The translations under genes were made by a program, and so were the position numbers. This document shows positions 7,783 through 15,870 of a DNA stretch of 44,763 nucleotides, piece after piece (position 1 is the stretch's first letter; each line of letters opens with the position of its first letter). The notes beneath the pieces were generated by a model. The model saw only the letters and a list, made by a program, of their open reading frames with translations, ran no database searches and was not told the origin of the DNA. Source of the stretch: Terriglobales bacterium (GTDB lineage: Bacteria; Acidobacteriota; Terriglobia; Terriglobales; Acidobacteriaceae); assembly GCA_025936825.1 (NCBI GenBank), contig JAICSO010000031.1:1-44763 (forward strand), read 5' to 3'.

Positions 7783-10458
7783 TTACTCGATCTCTTGCTT
7801 CAGTGGCAAATTGCGCGACGATCCGCCAACGCTGACGGTTCGTTTGCCAACCGGTGTCAGCCATTTCTGTTCCTTCCTTGACCAATACTGCGTCTGGCGT
7901 TCGGCAACGTGAAGCGTAATAGTTTTCGCTTCTCCCGCCCGCAGATGCACGCGATCGAATGCCACGAGCGCGCGCACCGGAAACTGCACGCCGTCTGGAA
8001 TATCACTCGGCGCTCCGAGATAAACCTGCGGCACTTCGTCGGAATCTACGCCGCCGGTGTTCTTGATCTGTGCCGTGACATCAAGACCGCCATCCGCAGC
8101 CTTCGCCACCTTCAGCCCGGAATACTCGAACGACGTATAGCTGAGCCCGTGGCCGAACGCGAACAGTGGCTCAACATTCTCCTTGTCGAACCAGCGATAG
8201 CCGACATTCACGCCCTCGCTGTAGGTCGTCTTCTTATCGACGCCCTTCTTACTTCGTTCTGGATACTTGGGATTTGTCGCCGGATAGTCCTCCAATTGCT
8301 TGCCCCAAGTCACTGGCAGGCGTCCCGCGGGGCTGACCTTGCCCAGCAGAATGTTGGCGGTTGACCAGCCGCCTTCGTCGCCGGGCCACCACATTTCGAG
8401 TACCGCCTTAACCTTGTCCACCCACGGCAGCGCAACCGGCTGGCTCGTGTTCAAGACGACGATGGTGTTGGGATTTGCGGCTGCCACCTCTTCCACCAGC
8501 TTGTCCTGATCTCCGGGGAGGCCGAACACCGGCTGCAGCCGTGTCCAGACAAACACCACCGCGGTTTTTGCTTTCTTCGCCGCAGCGATTGCGGCATCGT
8601 GGTCCGCCACGCGCTCCTCGGGCGTATACCAGTTCAGCCGCAACTGAACCGGGGATCCGGATGTGTCTGAGCTGGTTACAATCTCGACCTGATGCGGCCC
8701 AGCGGTGAGTTCAACCGCGCGCCGCACATTGTCGAGTCCATCTGGCGTTGGGACGACGTTGTCCTGATTGGCCTGCAGAATGTCGCCGTGCACGCCGCCC
8801 TGGAATGCTCCTGTCCGCAGCGCGCGTTTGCCGTCAATGGACATCGTGGCATTGGTTCCGATCGCCTGGAGATAGATCCAGTAGTTGCCTGCGTGAGGCG
8901 GCGTGAGCGTGCCCTTCCACGTCAGGACGGAATTCGGCGGAAGTGCGGTTCCTTGTTTTACCGTGAAGTTGATTTGGGCGTCGGTCTGTTCGTTCTTCCC
9001 GCCACTTCGGAGCAGACCTGGCTTGCCGTCGTGGCTCAGGGCGTCAGCAGGAATCAGGGATCCGGTCATGTCGTCGGCGACCGCGAATTGAATATTCGCG
9101 TTTCCGGAAATCTTCCTCATGGCTGCGAGCGGTCCGACCTGTCGTGATGGCAAGCCCACCGAGCGCTCGCCGTTGATGCCGATCGAATCCACCTGCGCTG
9201 CGGTCGGTCCAATCAGGACGACCGAACTCAGTTCACCTGCTTTTAGCGGAAGCGCATGATCGTCGTTCTTCAGCAGCACGGCAGCGTCTTCGCCCGTCTT
9301 CTGAATGATCTTGGCATTTGCTTCGATCGCCTGCGTCGTTACTGTGTGCTTCTGTTGCCCGTCCATGTAACCGAAGTGCACGATTTCATATAGAACGCGG
9401 CCAGCAGCCCGATTGATCGCAGCTTCGGTCACAGTTCCGTCCTTCAGCGCTTCCTGCATTTTCTTCGGGCTCAATTTCACGCCAAAGTCACCGCCTCCAA
9501 ATCCCTTTGGCGCGGGCTCTTCCGGAATATGTCCGCCGAACATTTCCATGAGCCCTTCCATGGCCCGAGGTGGCGGAGGTGGCGGCAGCGGTTTGAAATC
9601 GAAGAAAGAGGGAATCGTGAACACCGCCCCCGGCGCTGGTTCGCCGGGCATCTCCACATCGAGACCCGCATTGATGAAATCCACCGCGTGCGTTGCGCCC
9701 CAGTCGGATGTAACAAAGCCTTTAAAGCCGATCTGGTCGCGCAGGATCGTGGTCAGCGTGTCCTTGTTGCCGCAGGCAAACGTTCCATTCAAGCGGTTGT
9801 AGGAGCACATAATCGACGAGACGCCCGCTTTCACCGCCGCATCGAAGGGCGCCACATAAATCTCGTGCAATGTCTGATCATCGATAAAGATATTCGTCGC
9901 GTCGGAGTCGTACCCGACGTAGTGCTTTACCTGCGCCATCACATGCTGCGATTGAATACCCTTGATTTCAGCCGCGCCCATCACAGACGTCAGGTACGGA
10001 TCTTCGCCAAACGTGTTGTATCCGCGCCGGAACTCCAGGTCGCGATCGATATTGACGAACGGCTGCAGAGATACATCGATGCCGAGTGCGCGATCTTCAC
10101 GGCCAATTACTAATCCGTTCTGTTCCGCGTCCTTCGCGCTAAAGGTTGCTGCGACACCCATGGTCGCGGTCTCTCCTTGCGAGGGATGACGAGTCAAGAC
10201 TCCTGGAGGGCCGTCGGCAAAACGCAGGCCCGGAATTCCTAGCCGCGGCACACCCGCGAGATAACCTGCCTGGCCTTGATAGACCTTGGCATCTTCCTGG
10301 GTGCCATGAATCAGAGTGATCTTCTCCTGCAGCGTCATCTGGCTCAGGAGCTTGTCGACACGTGCGTCGCCCGTCGCTACGGGCACTGTAGCCTTATTAG
10401 CGGTTTGTGCAAGGACAGCGGCCGAAAGCAATAACCACCAAAGAACGAATGATTTCAT
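7783..10458 (-). CDS. Secreted GH3 beta-glucosidase with inserted PA14 domain
   Basis: 891 aa from the ATG at 10458, which has GGGAG 7 bases upstream; a start 36 bp earlier lacks support. Residues 1-18 are a signal peptide (KSFVLWWLLLSAAVLA). The GH3 N-terminal barrel shows GIPGLRFADGPPGV (75-87), KHY (178-180) and the nucleophile Asp252 in SDWGA. An unusual Pro/Gly-rich insert occurs at about 290-325 (a run of prolines, then a Met/Gly-rich loop). The C-terminal GH3 domain is interrupted at about 490-620 by a PA14 domain (TWKGTLTPP, GNYWIYLQ, SIDGKRAL), as in many barrel-type GH3 enzymes where it shapes substrate entry. A fibronectin-III-like domain closes the protein (NTGGVDSDEVPQVYL). The enzyme would release glucose from beta-linked oligosaccharides in the periplasm or outside. 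It follows glgC at 144 bp in the same direction but has no other carbohydrate gene beside it. Confidence 0.95.
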   Translation of the reverse strand: MKSFVLWWLLLSAAVLAQTANKATVPVATGDARVDKLLSQMTLQEKITLIHGTQEDAKVYQGQAGYLAGVPRLGIPGLRFADGPPGVLTRHPSQGETATMGVAATFSAKDAEQNGLVIGREDRALGIDVSLQPFVNIDRDLEFRRGYNTFGEDPYLTSVMGAAEIKGIQSQHVMAQVKHYVGYDSDATNIFIDDQTLHEIYVAPFDAAVKAGVSSIMCSYNRLNGTFACGNKDTLTTILRDQIGFKGFVTSDWGATHAVDFINAGLDVEMPGEPAPGAVFTIPSFFDFKPLPPPPPPRAMEGLMEMFGGHIPEEPAPKGFGGGDFGVKLSPKKMQEALKDGTVTEAAINRAAGRVLYEIVHFGYMDGQQKHTVTTQAIEANAKIIQKTGEDAAVLLKNDDHALPLKAGELSSVVLIGPTAAQVDSIGINGERSVGLPSRQVGPLAAMRKISGNANIQFAVADDMTGSLIPADALSHDGKPGLLRSGGKNEQTDAQINFTVKQGTALPPNSVLTWKGTLTPPHAGNYWIYLQAIGTNATMSIDGKRALRTGAFQGGVHGDILQANQDNVVPTPDGLDNVRRAVELTAGPHQVEIVTSSDTSGSPVQLRLNWYTPEERVADHDAAIAAAKKAKTAVVFVWTRLQPVFGLPGDQDKLVEEVAAANPNTIVVLNTSQPVALPWVDKVKAVLEMWWPGDEGGWSTANILLGKVSPAGRLPVTWGKQLEDYPATNPKYPERSKKGVDKKTTYSEGVNVGYRWFDKENVEPLFAFGHGLSYTSFEYSGLKVAKAADGGLDVTAQIKNTGGVDSDEVPQVYLGAPSDIPDGVQFPVRALVAFDRVHLRAGEAKTITLHVAERQTQYWSRKEQKWLTPVGKRTVSVGGSSRNLPLKQEIE

Positions 10459-10630
10459 GGACTCGCTCCCAGGAAAACTTACCCCGCCACGCACATTGCA
10501 AGAAATGCGGCCCGCCAGAATACCACCCGCCCACTTTCTGCGCCCCGCCGCTTGAATGTTCTAACTCTGCCATCCTTGTGGTTCCCTCGGGCACCTTGCG
10601 GCCAATCCCTGACGTAACCTTGCTGATGAA

Positions 10631-10659
10631 TTGTCAGGCTCTCCGGAACATCGTATGAT
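10631..10659 (+). promoter_or_regulatory. Predicted sigma-70 promoter of the PilZ gene
   Basis: TTGTCA at 10631-10636, a 17-bp spacer, then TATGAT at 10654-10659. Transcription would start near 10666, giving a leader of about 40 nt with an AAGGGG ribosome site before the ATG at 10706. Confidence 0.6.
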
Positions 10660-10705
10660 TCGCACAAAATCGGTTTTCCTGTAGTCGGGGAGAAGGGGTG
10701 CGCAA

Positions 10706-11050
10706 ATGGCTCCCGATCGCATTCAGGAACGGCGAAAGTTTCCTCGCGTGAAATCGGCGCTCGCGCTCGAATTGCGCTACGCCGGATGTACGGCTCCGGT
10801 GAGAGTTACGACCACCGAAATCAGCTTAGGCGGTTGCTACATCGAGACCATGTTCACTCTGGATGTGGGCACGAAGCTGGACCTTGTCATGTGGCTCGAC
10901 GGCCAGAAGCTAAGCGCAAAAGGCCTCATTGCTACCCGTTATCCCCAAGTTGGGAACGGTATCGACATCACCGACATGAAGCCCGAAGACCGCGCGAAGC
11001 TCGAGGCGTTTCTGAACACACAGACCCTGCAATTTCCCAAGCGGTTTTAG
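10706..11050 (+). CDS. PilZ domain protein (c-di-GMP binding)
   Basis: 114 aa, a single PilZ domain. The RxxxR motif is present as RRKFPR at residues 9-14. The second motif, normally (D/N)xSxxG, reads E-I-S-L-G-G at 38-43, so the Ser and last Gly are kept but the first acid/amide is Glu. The rest (GGCYIET, VGNGIDITDM) is typical. Such small proteins act as cytoplasmic c-di-GMP receptors, often controlling motility or exopolysaccharide. It has its own promoter and is convergent with the STAS gene. No cyclase or phosphodiesterase is nearby. Confidence 0.9.
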   Translation: MAPDRIQERRKFPRVKSALALELRYAGCTAPVRVTTTEISLGGCYIETMFTLDVGTKLDLVMWLDGQKLSAKGLIATRYPQVGNGIDITDMKPEDRAKLEAFLNTQTLQFPKRF

Positions 11051-11079
11051 TTCGGATTGCCGCACGACCTACCACGCTT

Positions 11080-11436
11080 TTATGCTTGCGCCGCACTCTG
11101 CAGCGCCGCAATGGCCTCGTCCGGGCTGGGAAAAATCAGGAACAGGTCCTGCACGCGTGTAATCTCAAACAACTTCTGCACGCGCGCATTGATGCCGCTG
11201 AGCACAATTTTCCGCCCCGCTTTTTGGCGCGAGATGAATGCGCTCACCAATGAGCCAAGCCCGGCAGAATCCACGTATGGTACGTCCGAAAAATCCAGGA
11301 TCACGATCTCCGCGGGTTCCTCGCGCCGCATTGCATTTTGAAAGATCGGTGCGTTGCCGGCGGTCAAAGGACCGCGCAGCGCAAGCACTTCGTGCGTAAA
11401 TGCATCCGACCGATCGATACTGAATTCTTCGTCCAT
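11080..11436 (-). CDS. STAS domain protein, anti-sigma-factor antagonist type
   Basis: 118 aa from the ATG at 11436; a GTG at 11445 would add three residues and neither start has a clear ribosome site. The whole chain is one STAS domain: ALRGPLTAGNAPIFQNAM, then IVILDFSDVPYVDSAGLGSLVSAF with the conserved Asp-Ser-Ala-Gly in which the Ser is phosphorylated in SpoIIAA/RsbV proteins, and GINARVQKLFEITRV. The expected role is in a partner-switching pathway that frees a sigma factor or controls a signalling complex. No kinase (RsbW-like) or phosphatase gene is next to it. Confidence 0.9.
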   Translation of the reverse strand: MDEEFSIDRSDAFTHEVLALRGPLTAGNAPIFQNAMRREEPAEIVILDFSDVPYVDSAGLGSLVSAFISRQKAGRKIVLSGINARVQKLFEITRVQDLFLIFPSPDEAIAALQSAAQA

Positions 11437-11894
11437 AGGCGCCACGTTCGACTAGGGAAGAGGATTGTAGGCCATTCCCAAGCTCCTCTTCAAGCGCCGC
11501 ACAGTACTCGCAGGCAGGTTCGCATGAAGAGCAGTTTCCGGAGGTTAAATGGCGACTGGGCCGGACTGTATGGCAAGCTCTGCATTACGGCCGTGATCCC
11601 AATCACAAAGCCATTTGCGTCCAACGTGCTACAGTTGAGGAGTAACACATGATCCATTGCGGCTTACACTTGCTGTGTTGTTGTCTCTGCGCCGGTTGCG
11701 CGGACTAGTGGGCTGCAAGGGACCAAGCAATCTTTCAAGATTCCAGTAGATTCCCGGACGGCCCACGATCTCAGACTCGTAGGCCGTTGTTGTTTTATAG
11801 TGCTCGATTTTATTCGTGCACCTTTGTGTCCTTTGCGGTGAAAAGCCGCAAGCGGCGCCAAAAGCACGAGGTCGCCCTGCAGGAGACTTACACA
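11437..11894. other. Gene-free spacer before cysK
   Basis: No convincing protein is encoded here on either strand. It should contain the promoter of cysK (plus strand) and of the STAS gene (minus strand). A TATAGT at 11796-11801 is a possible -10 box for cysK but has no good -35 partner. The end of the spacer (about 11820-11860) contains TTTGTGTCCTTTGCGGTG followed by GCCGCAAGCGGC, a small hairpin that occurs again in the leader of the gene at 15871. I see no riboswitch here. Confidence 0.5.
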
Positions 11895-12860
11895 ATGAAA
11901 GTCGCGAAAGATGTAACCGAACTCATCGGACGCACGCCGCTGGTGCAACTCAATAAGGTCGTGAATGGGAGCAAGGCGACCGTGCTGGCAAAGCTGGAGA
12001 GCTTCAATCCGTGCTCGAGTGTAAAGGACCGCATCGGTGTCAGCCTGATTAACGAAGCCGAGAAGGCAGGAAAGATCCATCCCGGCAAAACGGTTCTGAT
12101 CGAGCCTACCAGCGGGAACACAGGCATCGGGTTAGCATTTGTAGCGGCTGTGAAGGGCTACAAACTTGTTCTCACGATGCCCGACACCATGACCATGGAG
12201 CGCCGTGTCCTGCTCAAAGCCTTTGGCGCGGAGATTGTTTTAACACCGGGAGCGAAGGGAATGTCGGGAGCGATCTCGAAGGCGAACGAGATTCTTGCGA
12301 ATACATTAAACGGATACATCCTGCAGCAGTTCGAGAATCCTGCGAATCCCAAAATTCACTTCGAAACGACTGGTCCGGAAATCTGGAACGACACAGATGG
12401 TAAGGTCGACATCCTGATCTCAGGCGTGGGGACAGGCGGCACACTGACTGGCGTTTCTGAATTCATCAAGCCGAAAAAGCCTTCTTTCAAGGTGGTCGCA
12501 GTCGAACCCGTTGAGAGCGCCGTTCTTTCCGGCGGAGCGCCGTCTACGCATAAAATTCAAGGTATCGGCGCTGGCTTCATTCCAAAAATTCTTCGCACGG
12601 ATTTCATCGACGAGGTTGTCCAAGTTTCCAGCCAGGACTCGATTACGATGGCGCGGCGCCTGGCGATCGAGGAAGGCCTGCTAGTTGGAATCTCCTCAGG
12701 TGCGGCAGTTGTAGGGGCGTTGCAGGTTGCCGCACGAGAGGAGAACGCAGGCAAGATAATTGTCGTGGTGCTTCCCGATTTCGGGGAGCGCTATTTGAGT
12801 AGCATCCTATTCGAAAGCTTGCGGAAAGAAGCGCAAGAACAGGCGACCGTAGCGGTGTAG
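11895..12860 (+). CDS. cysK: Cysteine synthase A (O-acetylserine sulfhydrylase)
   Basis: 321 aa, start ATG at 11895 with AGGAG about 10 bases upstream. It converts O-acetylserine and sulfide to cysteine using PLP. The PLP-binding Lys44 lies in SSVKDR (41-46); the phosphate and substrate loop PTSGNTGIG is at 71-79; the Gly-rich [11 protein letters not shown] loop binds the cofactor phosphate; GISSGAA is near the C-terminus. Length is standard. It is followed after 176 bp by cysE on the same strand, making the two-step pathway from serine to cysteine one unit. The intervening spacer carries two REP-like hairpins. Confidence 0.97.
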   Translation: MKVAKDVTELIGRTPLVQLNKVVNGSKATVLAKLESFNPCSSVKDRIGVSLINEAEKAGKIHPGKTVLIEPTSGNTGIGLAFVAAVKGYKLVLTMPDTMTMERRVLLKAFGAEIVLTPGAKGMSGAISKANEILANTLNGYILQQFENPANPKIHFETTGPEIWNDTDGKVDILISGVGTGGTLTGVSEFIKPKKPSFKVVAVEPVESAVLSGGAPSTHKIQGIGAGFIPKILRTDFIDEVVQVSSQDSITMARRLAIEEGLLVGISSGAAVVGALQVAAREENAGKIIVVVLPDFGERYLSSILFESLRKEAQEQATVAV

Positions 12861-12961
12861 AGCCTGCAGCAGTCGAATGGGCTCGGCATGGATCGACCGA
12901 GCACGCGAGGGAGCCGAATGGGTCAAAGCGGCCGCATCGGTGCATGGCGCGCGAACGGGAG

Positions 12962-13016
12962 GGCACGACTTTAGTCGTGCCGTAAGAGCGTCCAAAATGA
13001 CTGGGGCTTCAGCCCC
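12962..13016. repeat. Pair of REP-like hairpins between cysK and cysE
   Basis: First hairpin: arms GGCACGACT (12962-12970) and AGTCGTGCC (12973-12981). Second hairpin: arms GGGGCT (13003-13008) and AGCCCC (13011-13016). There is no T-run after either, so they are not classic terminators; they could still attenuate or stabilise the cysK-cysE message. The first shares the GGCACG...CGTGCC core with the pair at 24691-24756. Confidence 0.8.
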
Positions 13017-13036
13017 CGGGCATTAAGAGGTCAGCA

Positions 13037-13744
13037 ATGCCTTTCCAACGCATGCGCGATGACATCTCGTGGATATTGCAGAACGACCCAGCTGCCAAAT
13101 CCGCGCTCGAAGTCGTGCTCTGCTACTCCGGCCTGCATGCGTTGTGGTTTTATCGTCTCGATCACTGGCTGTGGACACACGGCATTCGTTTGATCGCCCG
13201 TTTTCTCTCGCAATTTGCGCGCTGGATGACAGGTATCGAGATTCACCCCGGCGCACAGATCGGAGCCCGCCTGTTCATCGATCATGGAATGGGTGTTGTC
13301 GTTGGCGAGACCACAATCATCGGCGATGAGGTGACCATCTACCAGGGAGTGACCCTCGGGGGCACCGGGAAAGAGCAGGGCAAGCGTCATCCGACCATCG
13401 GAAACGGCGTTGTCATTGGCGCCGGCGCACGCGTGCTTGGCAATATTGAAATCGGGCACAATTCGCGGATTGGCGCCGGTTCGGTCGTCCTGCGCAGCAT
13501 TCCCGATGACTCCACAGTGGTTGGCGTGCCCGGCCACATCATCTTCCGCAACGGCAAGCGCGTGGTGATCACCGATCCCAAGCAGATCACGGATCCTTTG
13601 TCCGAGGCACTCTCCGTCGTTGCGACCCAGGTCAAAGAACTGCAGAAGCGTGTGCACCAACTGGAAGGGACGGTCGCCGAAGTTGCCGACCAGGATAGCG
13701 AGAAATCGCTGCAGGCAATTATCGAAATCGACTATCAGATTTAA
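13037..13744 (+). CDS. cysE: Serine O-acetyltransferase with C-terminal coiled coil
   Basis: 235 aa, start ATG at 13037 with GAGGT 6-7 bases upstream. It acetylates serine with acetyl-CoA. The N-terminal helical part (NDPAAKSALEVVLCYSGLHALWFYRL) is the usual CysE trimer-contact region, followed by a left-handed beta-helix of hexapeptide repeats with IDHGMGVVVGETTIIGD, GVTLGGTGK and KRHPTIG, which hold the catalytic His residues. In many CysE proteins the C-terminal tail inserts into CysK to form the cysteine synthase complex and ends in Ile; this protein also ends in Ile but after an extra tail of about 45 residues (VVATQVKELQKRVHQLEGTV) predicted to form a coiled coil. Confidence 0.96.
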   Translation: MPFQRMRDDISWILQNDPAAKSALEVVLCYSGLHALWFYRLDHWLWTHGIRLIARFLSQFARWMTGIEIHPGAQIGARLFIDHGMGVVVGETTIIGDEVTIYQGVTLGGTGKEQGKRHPTIGNGVVIGAGARVLGNIEIGHNSRIGAGSVVLRSIPDDSTVVGVPGHIIFRNGKRVVITDPKQITDPLSEALSVVATQVKELQKRVHQLEGTVAEVADQDSEKSLQAIIEIDYQI

Positions 13745-14056
13745 AACTGGCTTTCAAGACGGTCTCCGGACCTTAAGAATATGTCATCCCGAGCAAGCAG
13801 ATTCATTCGTTTGCGAATGAATCTCATCTGTTTTTCACAAGCAATTGCATTCCCGACGTGGTGAAACACCTCGTAATACACCAGCCGATTGATGGTAACG
13901 TTTAGTGAATCCCTCGATGTCACCACTCTTGTGCTGTAGTACGCGTCGGAAAATACTGTTAGTCACCCCCGTGTACAGGTTCAGCGATCTACTTGCCATG
14001 ATGTACACGTAGTATTTGTATTGTTTCAACTGCAGATCCCTCTCTGTGAAGTTCAT
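13741..14056 (-). pseudogene. Frameshifted GIY-YIG endonuclease gene inside a palindromic element
   Basis: Two overlapping minus-strand reading frames together make a small GIY-YIG (URI-type) nuclease. The first (from 14056) has KYYVYIMASRSLNLYTGVTN and RRVLQHKSGDIEGFTKRYH; the second, one frame away, continues with INRLVYYEVFHHVGNAIACEKQ. The switch falls near 13895. The normal C-terminal Lys/Arg-rich helix (KQIKGWRR-like) is replaced by residues encoded by the flanking repeat (MRFIRKRMNLLARDD). The gene lies within a 310-bp element whose ends are 13-bp perfect inverted repeats (13782-13794 and 14079-14091). I infer a decayed gene. A programmed frameshift is possible, but I see no slippery heptamer. 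Confidence 0.75.
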
Positions 14057-14091
14057 CCGCGAGCGAATGAGCTTCTTCGCTCGGGATGACA
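13782..14091. repeat. Palindromic element with terminal inverted repeats carrying the GIY-YIG remnant
   Basis: The left end TGTCATCCCGAGC (13782-13794) is the exact reverse complement of GCTCGGGATGACA (14079-14091). Just inside each end is a GAATGA/TCATTCG-rich segment that can itself fold. The same end sequence with small changes bounds elements at 23113-23206, 30812-30986 and 37533-37645, and the right end of the repeat region at 33880-33961. Confidence 0.85.
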
Positions 14092-14158
14092 GGGAGAAGG
14101 ATAATGGGACTCTAAGATCAATGTCTGTGACGGATGAACATCAAAAAAGCTGGAAAAT

Positions 14159-15361
14159 CTACACCGTCACACCTTGCAGCGGCCCAGCCAACTGCGGGCT
14201 CGTGGTCCAATCCATGTCGGGATTCAGTTCCTCGACCAATCTCGTAAGGATCTCCAGGAAGCGATCGACTTCGGTTTCGGTGTTGAATCGCCCGAGGGTT
14301 ATGCGAACCAGTCCACGCGCGCGCTCGGCATCGTAGCCCATTGCGAGCAGTACGTGCGAGGGTTTATCCGCGTGGTGGGCGTTGCAGGCGCTCCCGGCAG
14401 AAACCGCGACACCAGCCCTGTCCAAAAGTTGAACCAACCGACCCGCGAGAACCTCCTGTCCGGCAAATGCCAACGACAGATGACCCGGCAGCCGCTTTTC
14501 CGGATGGCCGATCACGTAAGCCTGCGGCACCGTCTGCGCGAGCACCCGCACGATCTTCTCCCGCAGGTTTCGAAGGCGCGTTGCCTCAGCGTCCATTTCT
14601 TTTCGCGCAATCTCTGCTACAACGCCGAATCCAACAATTCCGGCAACGTTTTCTGTTGCGGACCGCAAGCCGCGCTCCTGTCCACCACCAAGCACGATCG
14701 GCGCCAGTGCAACACCCCGTCGCACAAACAGCGCCCCGATTCCTTTGGGCCCGTGCAGCTTGTGTGCAGAAAGCGAAACCAGATCAATTGGTGAACTCTT
14801 CACATCTATGGGAACCTTGCCGCCGGCCTGCACCGCGTCAGTGTGGAACAACGCGCCGTGCTCGGCGGTGATCTCTGCAAGTTCTGCGATGGGCTGAACC
14901 GTCCCAACCAGGTTGCTTGCGGCCATGACGGAGACAATCCGTGTTTCGGGACGAAAAGCGGCTTCGAGGTCCAAGGTGTCAACGAGCCCATCAGAGTCCA
15001 CGGGCAGCCGGGTGACACTTACTCCGCTTTCTTCCAGATACTCGCAGGTCTTTAAGATCGCAGCATGTTCAATGGGACTGCTAATAACATGGGCCGGCCC
15101 AACGCTCGTCCGCACCGCTCCGATCAGTGCCAGATTGTCGGCCTCGGTGCCGCTGCCGGTGAAGATGATTTCATTCGCGTCTGCATTGAGCAGCGCCGCA
15201 ACCTGCGCGCGTGCTGTCTCCACGGCTTCGCGTGCCTCACGTCCTTTGACGTGCTGGCTGGATGCGTTACCAAATGACTCGACGAGGAAGGGAAGCATCC
15301 CCTCGAGCACACGAGGATCGAGCGGGGTGGTGGCGGAATGATCAAAATAAATTCGCGACAT
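14159..15361 (-). CDS. Cysteine desulfurase, NifS/IscS type, downstream of a SAM riboswitch
   Basis: 400 aa, start ATG at 15361 with GGAG 5 bases upstream. A PLP class-V enzyme that takes sulfur from cysteine as an enzyme persulfide for Fe-S clusters, tRNA thiolation or other acceptors. The PLP Lys201 lies in SAHKLHGPKG, the PLP contacts SGTEADN (70-76) and HTDAVQ (173-178) are present, and the catalytic Cys326 lies in SAGSACNAHH. The order matches group I (NifS/IscS) rather than SufS. No iscU, iscR or tRNA-thiolation gene is next to it. It is transcribed toward cysK-cysE and is preceded by a promoter, a SAM-I aptamer and a terminator, so it is likely shut off when S-adenosylmethionine is plentiful. 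Confidence 0.95.
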   Translation of the reverse strand: MSRIYFDHSATTPLDPRVLEGMLPFLVESFGNASSQHVKGREAREAVETARAQVAALLNADANEIIFTGSGTEADNLALIGAVRTSVGPAHVISSPIEHAAILKTCEYLEESGVSVTRLPVDSDGLVDTLDLEAAFRPETRIVSVMAASNLVGTVQPIAELAEITAEHGALFHTDAVQAGGKVPIDVKSSPIDLVSLSAHKLHGPKGIGALFVRRGVALAPIVLGGGQERGLRSATENVAGIVGFGVVAEIARKEMDAEATRLRNLREKIVRVLAQTVPQAYVIGHPEKRLPGHLSLAFAGQEVLAGRLVQLLDRAGVAVSAGSACNAHHADKPSHVLLAMGYDAERARGLVRITLGRFNTETEVDRFLEILTRLVEELNPDMDWTTSPQLAGPLQGVTV

Positions 15362-15400
15362 GAGGTCTCCAGCTGAGCTGCGCTGGGCCCTGCGCGCTCC

Positions 15401-15441
15401 TAAAACACGAAAGCCTCATCCGGGTTCGAGGGGGATGAGGC
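15401..15441 (-). terminator. Intrinsic terminator of the SAM riboswitch expression platform
   Basis: On the minus strand, GCCTCATCC (15441-15433) pairs with GGATGAGGC (15421-15413) around an 11-nt loop, followed by TTTCGTGTTTTA (15412-15401). It lies 18 nt after the aptamer and 40 bases before the desulfurase start codon, the position expected of a SAM-I off-switch. I did not identify the competing anti-terminator with certainty. Confidence 0.8.
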
Positions 15442-15458
15442 AAACCTCTCACCGTCTT

Positions 15459-15569
15459 CTCATGTCCCCCGCTATTCGGGCGGGACTTGGCACCAGGCGA
15501 TCAGGCTGGTTCCTGATCCGGTTGCCGTGGCTTCCTCGGGCCCGTAACCCTCAGCCACTCTGCATGAGT
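15459..15569 (-). promoter_or_regulatory. SAM-I (S-box) riboswitch aptamer
   Basis: Read on the minus strand, P1 pairs ACTCATG (15569-15563) with CATGAG (15464-15459). Between them are the S-box landmarks in order: GCAGAGTGGCTGAGGG, GGCCCGAGGAAGCCAC, GGCAACC, a P3 hairpin (GGATCAGG/CCTGATC), GGTGCCAAGTCC, and a P4 hairpin closing before the P1 3' strand. The only departure I see is a slightly longer AGGG-to-GGCCC junction. The first gene downstream is the cysteine desulfurase. Confidence 0.93.
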
Positions 15570-15602
15570 ACGGCTATTCAGGCCTTGCAGCCTGAAGTTA
15601 CA

Positions 15603-15631
15603 AGACTACGAGCCAAGAAATGTCGTGTCAA
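15603..15631 (-). promoter_or_regulatory. Promoter of the SAM riboswitch-desulfurase transcript
   Basis: On the minus strand a perfect TTGACA (15631-15626) is followed by a 17-bp spacer and TAGTCT (15608-15603). The start would fall near 15596, about 27 nt before the aptamer. A small hairpin (TTCAGGC/GCCTGAA) lies in that short leader. Confidence 0.75.
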
Positions 15632-15770
15632 GGATATTTGTGTCGGAAGGACCCCGCGGTCGCGGCACGGTCGAGTCTCGTACAAAAAGTCTCAAACTCG
15701 TCTCCGCATGACAGGCAATCCGATTACAAACGAAGACCGTACTCTCCACGAACGTGGAAAAGTAACCAGC

Positions 15771-15799
15771 TTGGCGCGCCAACGCTGTGGCTTTACAAT
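15771..15799 (+). promoter_or_regulatory. Predicted sigma-70 promoter of the secreted hypothetical at 15871
   Basis: TTGGCG (15771-15776), a 17-bp spacer, then TACAAT (15794-15799). The start would be near 15806, giving a leader of about 65 nt that contains a GCCGCAAGCGGC hairpin and ends in a good AGGAG site. The same hairpin sequence occurs in the leader of cysK. Confidence 0.6.
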
Positions 15800-15870
15800 T
15801 CTCCACGTTTCGCGACAGGGGAGAGCCGCAAGCGGCGCTCGCTCCGGATTTCAATCCAACAGGAGACGAT

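Noticed and set aside
13741-13926. Intact 61-aa gene
   Set aside because: It is the second half of the frameshifted GIY-YIG gene, not an independent protein.
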